From Betaproteobacteria bacterium HGW-Betaproteobacteria-1 (GTDB taxonomy: Bacteria; Pseudomonadota; Gammaproteobacteria; Burkholderiales; Methylophilaceae), in NCBI GenBank assembly GCA_002842435.1, contig PHCX01000006.1, positions 372,001 through 436,000 of the forward strand: DNA of 64,000 nt. Reading direction: 5' to 3'. Shown piece by piece: positions 10,934-19,903 of the stretch. Both the position numbers and the translations under genes were made by a program. How positions within the stretch are numbered: the first letter of the stretch is position 1; the number at the start of each line of letters is the position of its first letter. Under the pieces are notes generated by a model, which searched no databases, was not told the DNA's origin, and was given only the letters and a program-made list of their open reading frames with translations.

Positions 10934-11635
10934 TCAGCCAGCTTTGTGCTCCAGCCAGTGCATGGGACTGGACAGCAAAATCAGCAGTAGCAGGATCGGA
11001 AGCATCACCGACCAGTAACCGAACTTGAGATAACCTGCGGCGGCAGACAAGGCGCCCACAAAAAACGCACTGACCGCCGGTGCCAATTGAAGAAGCCGGG
11101 CGCGCGCACGTGCCTTGAGTTCCGCATTCTTGCTGTAAACGATGTCGGTAATGTCGATGATCATGTGGGTAACGTTGCCGGTCATTACGGTGGTATGCAC
11201 GATGCCGGACAGCGTCGTCCGCCCGCCGGCACTCTGAATCGCCATCGCCATCGCTCCCAGCATGCCGGCAAATATCGCAGCAGGTTCGGTATCCGATTCC
11301 AGCGGCAATGGCGCCATCAGCCCGGCAACCATGAATCCGGTCAGCAGGATGCCTTGCACCAGAAACAAGGTCTTGAGCGGGGATTTCTGACGCGATTCAA
11401 AATTCAACACAATGATGCGTGAAGCCGCAACCCCCAGCAGAAAGGCAGGAAATGCCAACAGTTTCAGCAGACCGCCCTGCATGGGGTGGACCAGCATGGC
11501 GCCCATCAGGACAAAATTGCCGGTAATGTGCGCCGTGAACAGGCCGAACAGCGCGATGAAGCCAAAGGTATCGACATAGCCGCCAATAAAGGACAGCAGC
11601 GCAATCATCAGATAGGAATGTCTTGCGGTCTGCAT
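10934..11635 (-). CDS. YoaK/DUF1275 family membrane protein
   Basis: The 233-residue protein has six or seven hydrophobic segments and the family hallmarks: an N-terminal FIGGYVDTFGFIALFGLFTAH region followed by TGNFVLMG, and later QSAGGRTTLSGI and TTVMTGNVT. DUF1275 proteins are inner-membrane proteins without an assigned function. It is a single gene on the minus strand between a convergent membrane protein and rluB. Confidence 0.88.
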   Translation of the reverse strand: MQTARHSYLMIALLSFIGGYVDTFGFIALFGLFTAHITGNFVLMGAMLVHPMQGGLLKLLAFPAFLLGVAASRIIVLNFESRQKSPLKTLFLVQGILLTGFMVAGLMAPLPLESDTEPAAIFAGMLGAMAMAIQSAGGRTTLSGIVHTTVMTGNVTHMIIDITDIVYSKNAELKARARARLLQLAPAVSAFFVGALSAAAGYLKFGYWSVMLPILLLLILLSSPMHWLEHKAG

Positions 11636-11696
11636 GCAGGGAAGAGACTTTAGAAGTGATGTTTCAATGCATCATGCCTAATTTGCAGGGCACATG

Positions 11697-12794
11697 TTAA
11701 CCCCTGCCGCGATTGCGATCGCTACGCTTCTGCTGCCTGGGAGGCGTCAGGTCGCTGCTCTGCCGTACTCGTCTGTTGGCGACTGGTTTCTTCGCTGCCG
11801 TTGGACCCCTGCTTCTGTCCGGCTTTTCAAGTGCCTGTTCAGGCTGTTCACTACGTTTCCGTGAGGTCGCTGCCTGCGTACGCCCACCTTCACGGGCAGT
11901 TGCCACATTACGCGCTTTCGGCGTAAAAGCCGTAGCCGCTTTTTCAATCTCGCGCTTGCTGCGCTGCTTGAGCGGCCCCTTGGGCGCTTCCAGGCCAGCC
12001 CATTCCAGCAGGCTAACGACTTCTTTCGGCTGCAGGGCCATCATCATGCCGCGCTTGAGGCGAGGTGGCAGCGTGATCGGGCCGAATCGCACGCGCATCA
12101 AACGGCTGACCGGCAGCTGGAACGCCTCGAACAGACGACGCACTTCGCGGTTACGACCTTCACGCAAGATGACCTGATACCAGTGATTGGAACCCTCGCC
12201 ACCCTGAGCGCGAATATGATCGAAATTCGCCGGACCGTCTTCCAGCTCGATGCCTTGGGTCAATTGCGTGATCTGTTCATCGGTCAGTTCGCCGAAAATA
12301 CGCACGGCGTATTCGCGTTCGACCTCATAGCGTGGATGCATGAAGCGGTTGGCCAACTCACCAGAGGTGGTAAATATCAGCAAGCCGGAAGTATTGATAT
12401 CCAGCCGGCCAATGGCGATCCATTTTCCACCCTTTACCCGTGGCAGCTTGTCAAAAACACTGGCGCGCTTTTCCGGGTCATCCTGGCTGACGATCTCACC
12501 TTCCGGTTTATGGTAAAGCATGACTTGTGGCAATTCAGGGGTAAACGCCAGTCGCACCGGGCGACTATCCACACGTACAACATCGGAAGGCACCACACCC
12601 GCTCCGACTTCCGCCACCTTGCCATTGATGGTGACACGGCCGCTGGCGATCAGGGTTTCCATGTCGCGTCTGGAGCCCAGCCCGGCCAGAGCCAGCAGTT
12701 TATGCAGACGTTGCGGCACGGCATCGGGGTCGACAGCAACCGGTCTGGTTTTGGTAGCGCCAGGATCACGCTGTTGTTTGAAAGGACGGGCCAT
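11697..12794 (-). CDS. rluB: 23S rRNA pseudouridine synthase, RluB family
   Basis: RluB makes pseudouridine at position 2605 of 23S rRNA. The 365-residue protein has an S4 RNA-binding domain at about 28-75 (RLHKLLALAGLGSRRDMETLI) and a RsuA-type catalytic domain in which D132 of GRLDINTSGLL is the catalytic aspartate. RNREVRRLFEA and the RLMRVRFGPI stretch complete the family pattern. Beyond about residue 265 a 100-residue lysine/arginine-rich, low-complexity tail follows, as is usual in betaproteobacterial RluB. It lies downstream of scpA-scpB, the conserved neighbour pair. Confidence 0.93.
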   Translation of the reverse strand: MARPFKQQRDPGATKTRPVAVDPDAVPQRLHKLLALAGLGSRRDMETLIASGRVTINGKVAEVGAGVVPSDVVRVDSRPVRLAFTPELPQVMLYHKPEGEIVSQDDPEKRASVFDKLPRVKGGKWIAIGRLDINTSGLLIFTTSGELANRFMHPRYEVEREYAVRIFGELTDEQITQLTQGIELEDGPANFDHIRAQGGEGSNHWYQVILREGRNREVRRLFEAFQLPVSRLMRVRFGPITLPPRLKRGMMMALQPKEVVSLLEWAGLEAPKGPLKQRSKREIEKAATAFTPKARNVATAREGGRTQAATSRKRSEQPEQALEKPDRSRGPTAAKKPVANRRVRQSSDLTPPRQQKRSDRNRGRG

Positions 12795-12860
12795 GAAAGA
12801 TGCTTTGCAATGAATGCGGTGAAGAACAAGTGCCCATTATAAAGCACCGGGGTCTGCTTG

Positions 12861-12941
12861 AACCCAGATTATTCATCAGGGCGCAACCTGCCCGTCAGCG
12901 CTCGTTCAGGCCAGATGGCCGTCCAATGGATAATCCGGGTT
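12861..12941. repeat. Long-range inverted repeat between scpB and rluB
   Basis: AACCCAGATTAT (12861-12872) is matched by ATAATCCGGGTT (12930-12941), 11 of 12 bases complementary, across a loop of 57 bases. It fills the intergenic space between the scpB stop and the rluB start. It has no T-run typical of a terminator and could be the remains of a small palindromic mobile element. Confidence 0.6.
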
Positions 12942-12967
12942 AACGTAATCAACCCAGTGACCGCCGT

Positions 12968-13531
12968 TTATAGTTGCAATTGCATGTCTTGCTGGGTGAA
13001 GGCTTCCATGGGCGGCAAGTCCGAGAGCGAGCGCAGGTTGAGGTCATCCAGAAATGTCCTGGTCGTGGCATATAGTGCCGGGCGGCCCGGCACATCGCGA
13101 TGGCCGACCACATCGATCCAGTTGCGCTCCTGCAGGCTGCGCATGATGTTGGGATTGACTGCAACACCGCGGATCTGCTCGATATCGCCGCGTGTCACCG
13201 GCTGCCGGTAGACGATGATGGCCAGCGTTTCCATTGCCGCACGCGAATATCGCTGAGGCCTTTCCGGCGTCAGCCTGGCAAGGAACTGCACATATTCGCT
13301 GCGCGCCTGAAAACGCCAGCCACTGGCAACCTGTACCAGTTCCATGGTGGACTTGACCTGGTCCACTTGCCACTCGTTCTTCAGTTCATCCAGTAGCATG
13401 CGCAAGGTGGCGCGTTCCATACGACCTGCGAACAGCTTCAGCATATCGTCTAGCGACAAGGGTTCGGAACTGGTCAGCAATGCAGCCTCCAGCACCTGCT
13501 TCATCTCTTGCGTGTTGTTCGGTTCATTCAT
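12968..13531 (-). CDS. scpB: Segregation and condensation protein B
   Basis: ScpB is the kite subunit that, with ScpA, binds the SMC ATPase to organise and segregate the chromosome. The 187-residue protein has two winged-helix domains; the family signature is seen in YSRAAMETLAIIVYRQPVTRGDIEQIRGV at mid-protein, and the second domain ends with RTFLDDLNLRSLSDLP. scpA lies just upstream with 12 bases between them. Confidence 0.94.
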   Translation of the reverse strand: MNEPNNTQEMKQVLEAALLTSSEPLSLDDMLKLFAGRMERATLRMLLDELKNEWQVDQVKSTMELVQVASGWRFQARSEYVQFLARLTPERPQRYSRAAMETLAIIVYRQPVTRGDIEQIRGVAVNPNIMRSLQERNWIDVVGHRDVPGRPALYATTRTFLDDLNLRSLSDLPPMEAFTQQDMQLQL

Positions 13532-13543
13532 GATCGGTGGATA

Positions 13544-14326
13544 TCAGTCAGCTTGATTGATCTGCAGATAGATCGGTGTGTAAGCCTCCTGCTGCGTGAT
13601 GCGTACCAGACCTTCACGCGCCAGTTCCAGAATGGCGAGAAAACATACTACCAGCTTGGAAAGCCCGTCATTTGCCACATCGAACAGGGCCGAGAATTCC
13701 AGCATCTTGTGTTCTTTCAGCCTGCGCAGTATCTGGCTCATGTGCTCACGCACCGATAGCTCTTCGCGGCTTATTCGATGATGTTTGAAATGGCCGGCAC
13801 GTTCCAGTACCGATTTCCAGGCTGCCATCAGGTCATCCAGCGACACTGCCGGCGGCTGGGTCTCGACAATTTGCTCATAATAGGCACGCGCCACAATAAT
13901 CTCATGCCCGACCTGCGGCCATTCATCCAGCCGCTGTGCCGCCAGCTTGATGGCTTCGTATTCCATCAGGCGGCGCACCAGTTCGGCGCGCGGGTCTTCT
14001 TCCTGCTCAATATCGGCGTGTTTGGGCAGCAGCATGCGCGATTTGATCTCAATCAGCACGGCAGACATCAACAGATAATCCGCCGCCAGTTCCAGCTTGT
14101 GTTCGCGCATCTTCTCGACATATCCCATGTACTGGCGGGTCAGGTCCGCCATCGGAATGTCGAGGATATCGAGATTGTTCTTGCGGATCAGGTACAGCAG
14201 CAGGTCAAGCGGGCCTTCAAAGGCTTCCAGATAGACTTCCAGTGCATCGGGCGGGATGTAGAGGTCATGCGGCAGTTCCGCAATGACCTCGCCATGTACA
14301 CGGGCGCCGGAAGCCGGGACGATCAC
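13544..14326 (-). CDS. scpA: Segregation and condensation protein A
   Basis: ScpA is the kleisin that bridges the SMC dimer. The 260-residue protein shows the family's N-terminal signature: FEGPLDLLLYLIRKNNLDI and then MADLTRQYMGY, with RMLLPK and a C-terminal winged helix. The start used is a GTG at 14324-14326 that overlaps the trpS stop codon (GTGA), so scpA is coupled to trpS. The first 25 residues are weakly conserved in such proteins and a later start is possible. Confidence 0.93.
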   Translation of the reverse strand: MIVPASGARVHGEVIAELPHDLYIPPDALEVYLEAFEGPLDLLLYLIRKNNLDILDIPMADLTRQYMGYVEKMREHKLELAADYLLMSAVLIEIKSRMLLPKHADIEQEEDPRAELVRRLMEYEAIKLAAQRLDEWPQVGHEIIVARAYYEQIVETQPPAVSLDDLMAAWKSVLERAGHFKHHRISREELSVREHMSQILRRLKEHKMLEFSALFDVANDGLSKLVVCFLAILELAREGLVRITQQEAYTPIYLQINQAD

Positions 14327-15525
14327 GAGTAATTCAGCCCCATCACCTCGCGCACTTCGCGCATGGTCTCGCGTGCGAGCTTGCGTGCACGCTCACAGCC
14401 TTCCGCCACCACGTTCTTCACCAGTGTCGGATCCTCGGCATAATGTGCTGCACGTTCCTGAATCGGCTTCAGCTCTTCCAGTACTGCTTCGATCACCGGC
14501 TGCTTGCACTCGATACAACCGATGCCTGCCGATTTGCAGCCGCTTTGTACCCATTCCTTGCGTGCATCATCGGAATAGACCTCATGCAACTGCCAGACCG
14601 GACATTTCGCCGGATCGCCCGGATCGGTACGTCGTATACGGGCTGGATCGGTCGGCATGGTCTTGATCTTCTTCGCCACGGAATCCGGGGATTCGCGCAT
14701 GGAAATAGTGTTGTTGTAGGACTTGGACATCTTCTGCCCATCCAGTCCGGGCATCTTGGATGCAGGTGTCAGCTTGTATTCAGGCTCGATCAGGATCATC
14801 TTGCCACCACCTTCCAGATAACCGAGCAGGCGCTCCTTGTCGCCGATCGACAAGCCCTGCTGCTCTTCGATCATGGCACGCGCGGCTTCCAGCGCTTCTT
14901 CGTCGCCGCTCTCCTGATAGGCGTTGCGCATTTCCTCATAGAGCGCGCCGCGCTTGCTGCCCAGTTTCTTGATGGCGGCCTCGGCCTTTTCCTCGAAACC
15001 CGGCTCCTTGCCGTAGATATGGTTGAAGCGACGGGCGATCTCGCGCGTGAATTCGATGTGCGGAATCTGGTCTTCGCCGACTGGTACCTGGGTCGCCTTG
15101 TAAATCAGGATATCGGCGCTCTGCAGCAAGGGATAGCCAAGAAAGCCGTAAGTCGAAAGGTCCTTGCTCGCCAGTTTCTCCTGCTGATCCTTGTAGGTCG
15201 GTACGCGCTCAAGCCAGCTCAATGGGGTGATCATGGACAGCAACGTATGCAGTTCGGCATGTTCCGGCACACGGGACTGGATGAAGATGGTTGCCGTAGC
15301 GGGATCGACGCCGGCTGCCAGCCAGTCGATGACCATCTCCCAAACGCTCTCTTCAATCACCTCAGGCGTGTCGTAATGCGTTGTCAAAGCATGCCAGTCT
15401 GCGACAAAAAACAGACATTCATGCTCGTGTTGCAACTTGACCCAGTTTTTCAGAACTCCGTGATAATGACCCAAATGCAAGCTTCCCGTAGGACGCATGC
15501 CCGATAAAACACGCTCAACAGCCAT
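14323..15525 (-). CDS. trpS: Tryptophanyl-tRNA synthetase, long form
   Basis: TrpS charges tRNA-Trp. The class I motifs are present: HLGH at 17-20 in place of HIGH, and KMSKS at 265-269. At 400 residues it is longer than the E. coli enzyme (334). The extra length is mostly an insertion at about 175-245 (rich in Lys and Glu) before the KMSKS loop. There is also a cysteine pair in GIGCIECKQ near 343. The long form is common in betaproteobacteria. It lies in the conserved cluster M50-trpS-scpA-scpB. Confidence 0.95.
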   Translation of the reverse strand: MAVERVLSGMRPTGSLHLGHYHGVLKNWVKLQHEHECLFFVADWHALTTHYDTPEVIEESVWEMVIDWLAAGVDPATATIFIQSRVPEHAELHTLLSMITPLSWLERVPTYKDQQEKLASKDLSTYGFLGYPLLQSADILIYKATQVPVGEDQIPHIEFTREIARRFNHIYGKEPGFEEKAEAAIKKLGSKRGALYEEMRNAYQESGDEEALEAARAMIEEQQGLSIGDKERLLGYLEGGGKMILIEPEYKLTPASKMPGLDGQKMSKSYNNTISMRESPDSVAKKIKTMPTDPARIRRTDPGDPAKCPVWQLHEVYSDDARKEWVQSGCKSAGIGCIECKQPVIEAVLEELKPIQERAAHYAEDPTLVKNVVAEGCERARKLARETMREVREVMGLNYS

Positions 15526-15578
15526 AGTGATTAGAACCCGTTATTAGATAATGTGATTATACGAAGAATTCGTTCCGA

Positions 15579-16217
15579 TTAAGTGGTAATCGCGCCGATC
15601 AGCCACAACACGGCACTGACCAGCGGCATCATGATCTTGTACAGCACGCCGGTAAACAACAGCACAATCAGTATGATGAATCCGTAACGCTCCAGTTTTG
15701 CAAACTGGTAGGCAAGATGATGCGGCAGCAGGCTGACGGCAATGCGACCACCGTCCAGAGGCGGCAGCGGCAACAGATTGAGCACCAGCAGCACGACGTT
15801 GATCATGATGCCGGCCTGTGCCATCAAGGTCAGCGGCTGAATGAAGAACTCCGGCGCATGGCCGGCAAAACTGAAGACCAGCGCCCAAAGGAAAGCCATC
15901 ACCAGGTTGGATGCCGGACCGGCCGCAGCCACCCACAGCATGTCGCGCTTGGGATTGCGCAGCTTGCCGAAATCCACCGGCACTGGCTTGGCCCAGCCAA
16001 ACAGGATACCGCCCAGCATCATGGTCAGTGCCGGAATCAGGATGGTACCGATCGGGTCGATGTGATTGAGTGGATTGAGCGTGATGCGGCCCTCCAGATG
16101 TGCAGTCATATCGCCGAAATATCTCGCGGCGTAACCATGTGCCGCTTCATGCACGGTGATGGCAAAAATGACCGGCAAGGCATAAATCGCTATTTTCTGT
16201 ATCAGGGTAAGTTCCAT
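15579..16217 (-). CDS. Site-2 protease family (M50) membrane metalloprotease
   Basis: I start at the ATG at 16217 (212 residues); an in-frame ATG at 16244 and an upstream start at 16274 would run into the YciO gene. The zinc motif HEAAH lies at residues 23-27 in the first membrane helix, and the second conserved motif, NLLPLPPLDGGRI, supplies the third ligand (aspartate) near residue 146. There are five or six membrane segments and no PDZ domain, so this is the short family near trpS rather than RseP. The substrate is unknown. Confidence 0.88.
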   Translation of the reverse strand: MELTLIQKIAIYALPVIFAITVHEAAHGYAARYFGDMTAHLEGRITLNPLNHIDPIGTILIPALTMMLGGILFGWAKPVPVDFGKLRNPKRDMLWVAAAGPASNLVMAFLWALVFSFAGHAPEFFIQPLTLMAQAGIMINVVLLVLNLLPLPPLDGGRIAVSLLPHHLAYQFAKLERYGFIILIVLLFTGVLYKIMMPLVSAVLWLIGAITT

Positions 16218-16236
16218 TTGGTTTCCGTTTTCTAGC

Positions 16237-16866
16237 TTATTCATCAAGGCCGAAAGGTCCGGGATCGCCAGCACCGAGTCGGATCAATTGCGGACTAGCA
16301 CCCGTCAGGTCGATAACGGTCGTCGGTTCGGCCACACAGGCACCGGCATCGATCACCAGGTCGACCTGGTGTTCCAGCCTGTCGCGAATATCCCAGGCTT
16401 CGTTGATTGGCTCACTGTCGCCCGGCAGCATAAGCGTCATGCTGAGCAACGGCTGGTTCAGTTCATCCAGTATCGCCTGCGTTACCGTGTGCTGAGGCAC
16501 GCGCAGGCCGATGGTACTGCGCTTGGGATGCTGCAACCTGCGCGGCACTTCTCTCGATGCTTTCAGCACAAACGTATATTGGCCCGGTGTATTGGCCTTC
16601 AGCAAGCGGAACTGGCTGTTATCGACCTGGGCATAATTGCCGATTTCAGCCAGATTGCGACAGACCAGCGTGAAATGGTGGCTCTCGTCGACGCCTCGTA
16701 TGTCGCGGATGCGCTTTTGCGCATCGACATTGCCCAGTATGCAGCCCAGGGCATAGGTCGAATCGGTCGGATAAGCGATGACCCCGCCCTGATTCAGTAT
16801 CGTCACAGCCTGATGCACCAGGCGCGCCTGCGGGTTCTCCGGATGAATGACGAAATACTGGGCCAT
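16237..16866 (-). CDS. YciO-type Sua5/YrdC family protein
   Basis: The 209-residue protein starts at the ATG at 16866, just after the stop of the PHP gene; the longer frame back to 16923 lies inside that gene. It has the Sua5/YrdC/YciO pattern: GGVIAYPTDSTYALGC, then KRIRDIRGVDESHHFTLVC and STIGLRVPQH. TsaC/Sua5 make threonylcarbamoyl-AMP for tRNA t6A. YciO is a related branch whose activity is not settled. The pairing with the PHP gene and trpS fits YciO. Confidence 0.88.
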   Translation of the reverse strand: MAQYFVIHPENPQARLVHQAVTILNQGGVIAYPTDSTYALGCILGNVDAQKRIRDIRGVDESHHFTLVCRNLAEIGNYAQVDNSQFRLLKANTPGQYTFVLKASREVPRRLQHPKRSTIGLRVPQHTVTQAILDELNQPLLSMTLMLPGDSEPINEAWDIRDRLEHQVDLVIDAGACVAEPTTVIDLTGASPQLIRLGAGDPGPFGLDE

Positions 16867-16867
16867 T

Positions 16868-17734
16868 TCAGTGCAATTCTTCCTGCAGGCTGGTTTCCGG
16901 CCAATCCTGCCAGACCGGGACACAACTTGCCGGCAATGCCGGCAGGCGTCCCATCTCCATGTAACTCAAGCCCTGGCCGTGGTAATCGGAGCCCTGCGAA
17001 GCCTGCAGACCAAACATTCCGGCGATACGGGCATACTCCTGATACTGGTCCTGCGTATGGCTGCCGGTCACCACTTCGATGGCGCTGCCGCCATATGCCC
17101 TGAACTCTTCCATCAGCTCCAGCATGGTCGGCCGCCCCATGTCATAACGGCCCGGATGCGCGATGACAGCGACACCACCACTATTGACGATCCAGCCTAG
17201 CGCTTCCTCCAGGCCGGCCCAATGGTGCTCGACATAGCCCGGCTTGCCCTTGACCAGGTATTTCTTGAAAATCTTGCGCATTTCGTTGCCGTAACCTTTT
17301 TCCATCAGATAACGGGCGAAATGCGTGCGGCTGATAATGCCTTCACTGGCATAGCGATAGGCACCCTCCAGACTGCCATGGATGCCAGCCTTATCCAGAC
17401 TGGCTGCCATGCCCTCGGCCCTTGTATGACGCCCGGCTCGAATCTGCCGCAACCCCTCGACCAGCGGAGGATAGGTCGGATCAACCTTGAGGCCGACAAT
17501 GTGCAACGTGCGCCTGCGCCAAGTCACGGAAATCTCCACGCCATCGATCAGCTGAATACCGTGCAGATCCGCGGCCTGCCTGGCTTCATCCAGCCCTGCG
17601 GTATCATCGTGATCGGTCAGCGCCAGCACACGCAAGCCCTGTTCGGCCGCGTGCCGCACGAGAGCCGACGGCGACAGTAGGCCGTCCGAAATATTCGAAT
17701 GGCTGTGTAAATCTATATGGGAGAATATCGTCAA
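16868..17734 (-). CDS. PHP-domain phosphoesterase (YciV/RNase AM type)
   Basis: The 288-residue protein has the PHP metal-binding motifs: H10-S-H12 with D17 (HSHSNISDG), LALTDHDDTAGL, the GVEIS segment, IAHPGRYD near residue 190, and GSDYHG near the C-terminus. In E. coli, YciV (RNase AM) is a 5'-3' exonuclease that trims rRNA 5' ends and hydrolyses 3',5'-nucleoside bisphosphates. The head-to-tail arrangement with YciO is like that in E. coli and other proteobacteria. The upstream side faces yciB divergently. Confidence 0.87.
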   Translation of the reverse strand: MTIFSHIDLHSHSNISDGLLSPSALVRHAAEQGLRVLALTDHDDTAGLDEARQAADLHGIQLIDGVEISVTWRRRTLHIVGLKVDPTYPPLVEGLRQIRAGRHTRAEGMAASLDKAGIHGSLEGAYRYASEGIISRTHFARYLMEKGYGNEMRKIFKKYLVKGKPGYVEHHWAGLEEALGWIVNSGGVAVIAHPGRYDMGRPTMLELMEEFRAYGGSAIEVVTGSHTQDQYQEYARIAGMFGLQASQGSDYHGQGLSYMEMGRLPALPASCVPVWQDWPETSLQEELH

Positions 17735-17793
17735 GGATGAAATATTGAATCTTGTGACCCAAGCCGAATCATAGCAAAATACGTTTGCTCACA

Positions 17794-17814
17794 CATGGCT
17801 ATATGCAAGCCATG
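17794..17814. promoter_or_regulatory. Inverted repeat in the divergent PHP/yciB intergenic region
   Basis: CATGGCT and AGCCATG are perfect 7-base arms around a 7-base centre (ATATGCA). The repeat lies between the divergent PHP and yciB genes, 37 bases before the yciB ATG, where a regulator would be expected to bind. No regulator is suggested by the sequence. Confidence 0.4.
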
Positions 17815-17851
17815 CACTTTGACCATCTACTCTTTCAGTCTGGATCATTAA

Positions 17852-18391
17852 ATGAAGTTTCTGTTCGACCTGTTTCCCGTCATTCTGTTTTTTGCCGCCT
17901 TCAAGATCTTCGGCATATATGTCGCCACCGCAGTGGCCATCGTTGCCACCCTGCTGCAGATCAGCTGGGTCAAGTTCCGCCATGGCAAGGTCGATAACAT
18001 GCTGATCGCCAGTGGCGTGATCATCGTCGTGTTCGGCGGTGCCACACTGTTACTGCATGACGAAACCTTCATCAAATGGAAACCGACCGTACTTTACTGG
18101 CTGTTCGGCATCGGCCTCACTGTCGCCAGCCTGGTCTTCAAGAAGAACCTGATACGCAGCATGATGGAAAAACAGGTCAGCATGCCGGATGCCATCTGGA
18201 GCAAACTGAACCACGCCTGGGCGATCTTCTTCATCTTCCTCGGCTGCCTGAACCTCGCTGTCGCCTACAACTTCACTACCGAAGCCTGGGTGAACTTCAA
18301 GCTATTCGGCACCATGATCCTGATGTTTGCCTTCATCGTCGGACAAAGCCTGATGATCAGCAAATACATCGTAGCCAAAGACCCCGAGTAA
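17852..18391 (+). CDS. yciB: Inner-membrane-spanning protein YciB (septation protein A family)
   Basis: The 179-residue protein has five membrane segments and the family's opening motif [14 protein letters not shown], with the conserved [10 protein letters not shown] and [16 protein letters not shown] stretches. YciB (also called IspZ/IspA in Shigella) takes part in cell-envelope synthesis and septation and interacts with elongasome and divisome proteins. It leads a plus-strand run of yciB, YciI, BolA and a parvulin, a gene order common in betaproteobacteria. Confidence 0.94.
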   Translation: MKFLFDLFPVILFFAAFKIFGIYVATAVAIVATLLQISWVKFRHGKVDNMLIASGVIIVVFGGATLLLHDETFIKWKPTVLYWLFGIGLTVASLVFKKNLIRSMMEKQVSMPDAIWSKLNHAWAIFFIFLGCLNLAVAYNFTTEAWVNFKLFGTMILMFAFIVGQSLMISKYIVAKDPE

Positions 18392-18408
18392 AAGAAGGAA
18401 AACCCTCC

Positions 18409-18741
18409 ATGTGGTACGCCATCATCGCCGAAGATACGCCAAACAGCCTGGAAAAACGCATGGCATCACGGCCTGCGCATCTGGCACGGCTACAACAATT
18501 GCAGGATGAAGCCAGACTACTGCTGGCCGGCCCGTTTCCGGCAATTGACAGCGCCGACCCCGGAACGGCAGGCTACTCCGGCAGCCTGATCATCGCGGCC
18601 TTTGCCAATCTGGAAGCAGCAAGGACATGGGCAGAAGCGGATCCGTTCGTCACCAGCGGCGTCTATGCCAATGTCGTCGTCAAGCCATTCCGCAAGACAC
18701 TGCCGGCCATGCCGGTCTTGCCTGATATCGAACTGGATTAA
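18409..18741 (+). CDS. YciI family protein
   Basis: The ATG at 18409 follows GAAGGA by a normal distance, giving 110 residues. It has a ferredoxin-like YciI domain: [17 protein letters not shown] at the start, [11 protein letters not shown] with the conserved histidine, and the [10 protein letters not shown] motif with the conserved aspartate in the second half. YciI proteins have no general assigned function; some relatives are dehalogenase-like or help aromatic metabolism. Position between yciB and bolA is the usual one. Confidence 0.9.
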   Translation: MWYAIIAEDTPNSLEKRMASRPAHLARLQQLQDEARLLLAGPFPAIDSADPGTAGYSGSLIIAAFANLEAARTWAEADPFVTSGVYANVVVKPFRKTLPAMPVLPDIELD

Positions 18742-18743
18742 GC

Positions 18744-19019
18744 GTGATCACAGATATGACATTGGATGAAGAAATCCGGCAAAAACTGGCCATACTCTCA
18801 CCCACGCTACTGGAACTGGAGGATGAGAGCGCCAGCCATGCCGGTCACAAAGGCAACAGCGGTGGCGGTCACTTCAGGCTGCGCATCGTCAGCTCGCAAT
18901 TTTGCGGGAAATCGCCGATAATCCGCCATCGCCTGATATATCAAGCACTTGCCGGAATGATTCCGCAACGAATCCACGCGCTGAGCATTCAAGCGGTTGC
19001 AACTGACGAATCCGAATAA
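18744..19019 (+). CDS. BolA family protein
   Basis: The gene gives 91 residues from a GTG at 18744 two bases after the YciI stop codon; an ATG at 18756 is an alternative. The BolA fold is recognised from the ELEDESASHAGH stretch, the HFRLRIVSSQF strand and the helix-strand ending RLIYQALAGMI..IHALSIQA. BolA proteins bind monothiol glutaredoxins and iron-sulphur clusters, and E. coli BolA also affects morphology and gene expression. Which subtype this is cannot be told from length alone. Confidence 0.9.
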   Translation: MITDMTLDEEIRQKLAILSPTLLELEDESASHAGHKGNSGGGHFRLRIVSSQFCGKSPIIRHRLIYQALAGMIPQRIHALSIQAVATDESE

Positions 19020-19053
19020 CTACTTACAAACATTACTTCTCAAGGAACCCTTT

Positions 19054-19842
19054 ATGAAACTGATCAAGAGCACAGTGCTTGCACTGACATTATTCGGCTT
19101 CGCACACACCGCACTGGCCGCTGACAGCGTCGCTACCGTCAACGGCAAGCCCATCAAGCAATCCCTCTATGACTACATCAGCAAGGATGCCACTGCACGT
19201 GGCCAGACCGTTGATGCCAACGTCAAGGAAATGATCGTCAACAAGCTGATCAGCAGCGAGCTGGTCTACCAGGAAGCGCAACGCTTGGGCCTCGACAAGC
19301 AGGCAGATTACCTTGCACAGGAAGAACTCAGCCGCCGCGAACTGCTGGTCAATACCTATCTCGCCGACTTCATCAAGAAGAATCCGGTCAGCGAAGCCAG
19401 CACCAAGGCTGCCTACGAGAAATTCAAGAAGGAAATGGGCGACAAGGAATACAAGGCCAGCCACATCCTGGTAGCTACAGAAACCGAAGCCAAGGACATT
19501 ATTGCGCAACTGGGCAAAGGTGGTGACTTCGCCAAAATCGCCAAGGAAAAATCCAGCGACCCCGGCTCCAAGGAAAAGGGCGGTGACCTCGGCTGGCTCT
19601 CCCCCAGCACCATGGTCAAACCCTTCAGCGATGCCGCAGTTGGCCTGAAGAAAGGTGCCGTCACCGCCACTCCGGTACAGACCCAGTTCGGTTGGCATGT
19701 CATCAAACTTGAAGATACCCGCACCGCCCAGCCGCCTGCCTATGACAAGGTCAAACCGGGCCTGCAGAAACAGCTGCAACAGGAACAACTGGAAAAAGTA
19801 CTGAGCGATCTGCGTACAAAAGCCAAGATCGTCGTCAACTAA
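19054..19842 (+). CDS. Periplasmic parvulin-type peptidyl-prolyl isomerase
   Basis: I start at the ATG at 19054, with AAGGAA upstream. The 262-residue protein has a signal peptide likely cleaved after ALA at residue 22, a SurA-like N-terminal helical domain, and a parvulin domain at about 130-235 (ASHILVATETEAKDII..., GGDLGWLSPSTMVKPF, then TQFGWHVIKLED). It is a single-parvulin chaperone like PrsA/PpiC rather than the two-domain SurA. It would fold proteins in the periplasm. A strong terminator follows. Confidence 0.92.
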   Translation: MKLIKSTVLALTLFGFAHTALAADSVATVNGKPIKQSLYDYISKDATARGQTVDANVKEMIVNKLISSELVYQEAQRLGLDKQADYLAQEELSRRELLVNTYLADFIKKNPVSEASTKAAYEKFKKEMGDKEYKASHILVATETEAKDIIAQLGKGGDFAKIAKEKSSDPGSKEKGGDLGWLSPSTMVKPFSDAAVGLKKGAVTATPVQTQFGWHVIKLEDTRTAQPPAYDKVKPGLQKQLQQEQLEKVLSDLRTKAKIVVN

Positions 19843-19860
19843 ATCCATAGCATTAAATAA

Positions 19861-19890
19861 AAACGGCCCGAAACTTTCGGGCCGTTTTTT
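19861..19890 (+). terminator. Rho-independent terminator after the parvulin gene
   Basis: The stem AACGGCCCGA with TCGGGCCGTT closes a short loop and is followed by six Ts. It lies 19 bases after the stop codon and separates the plus-strand run from the convergent SbtB-like gene. Confidence 0.93.
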
Positions 19891-19903
19891 GTTGCTGCCG
19901 CTA

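Noticed and set aside
14443..15507. 354-codon plus-strand open frame opposite trpS
   Set aside because: trpS carries all class I synthetase motifs on the minus strand. The opposite frame is a shadow.
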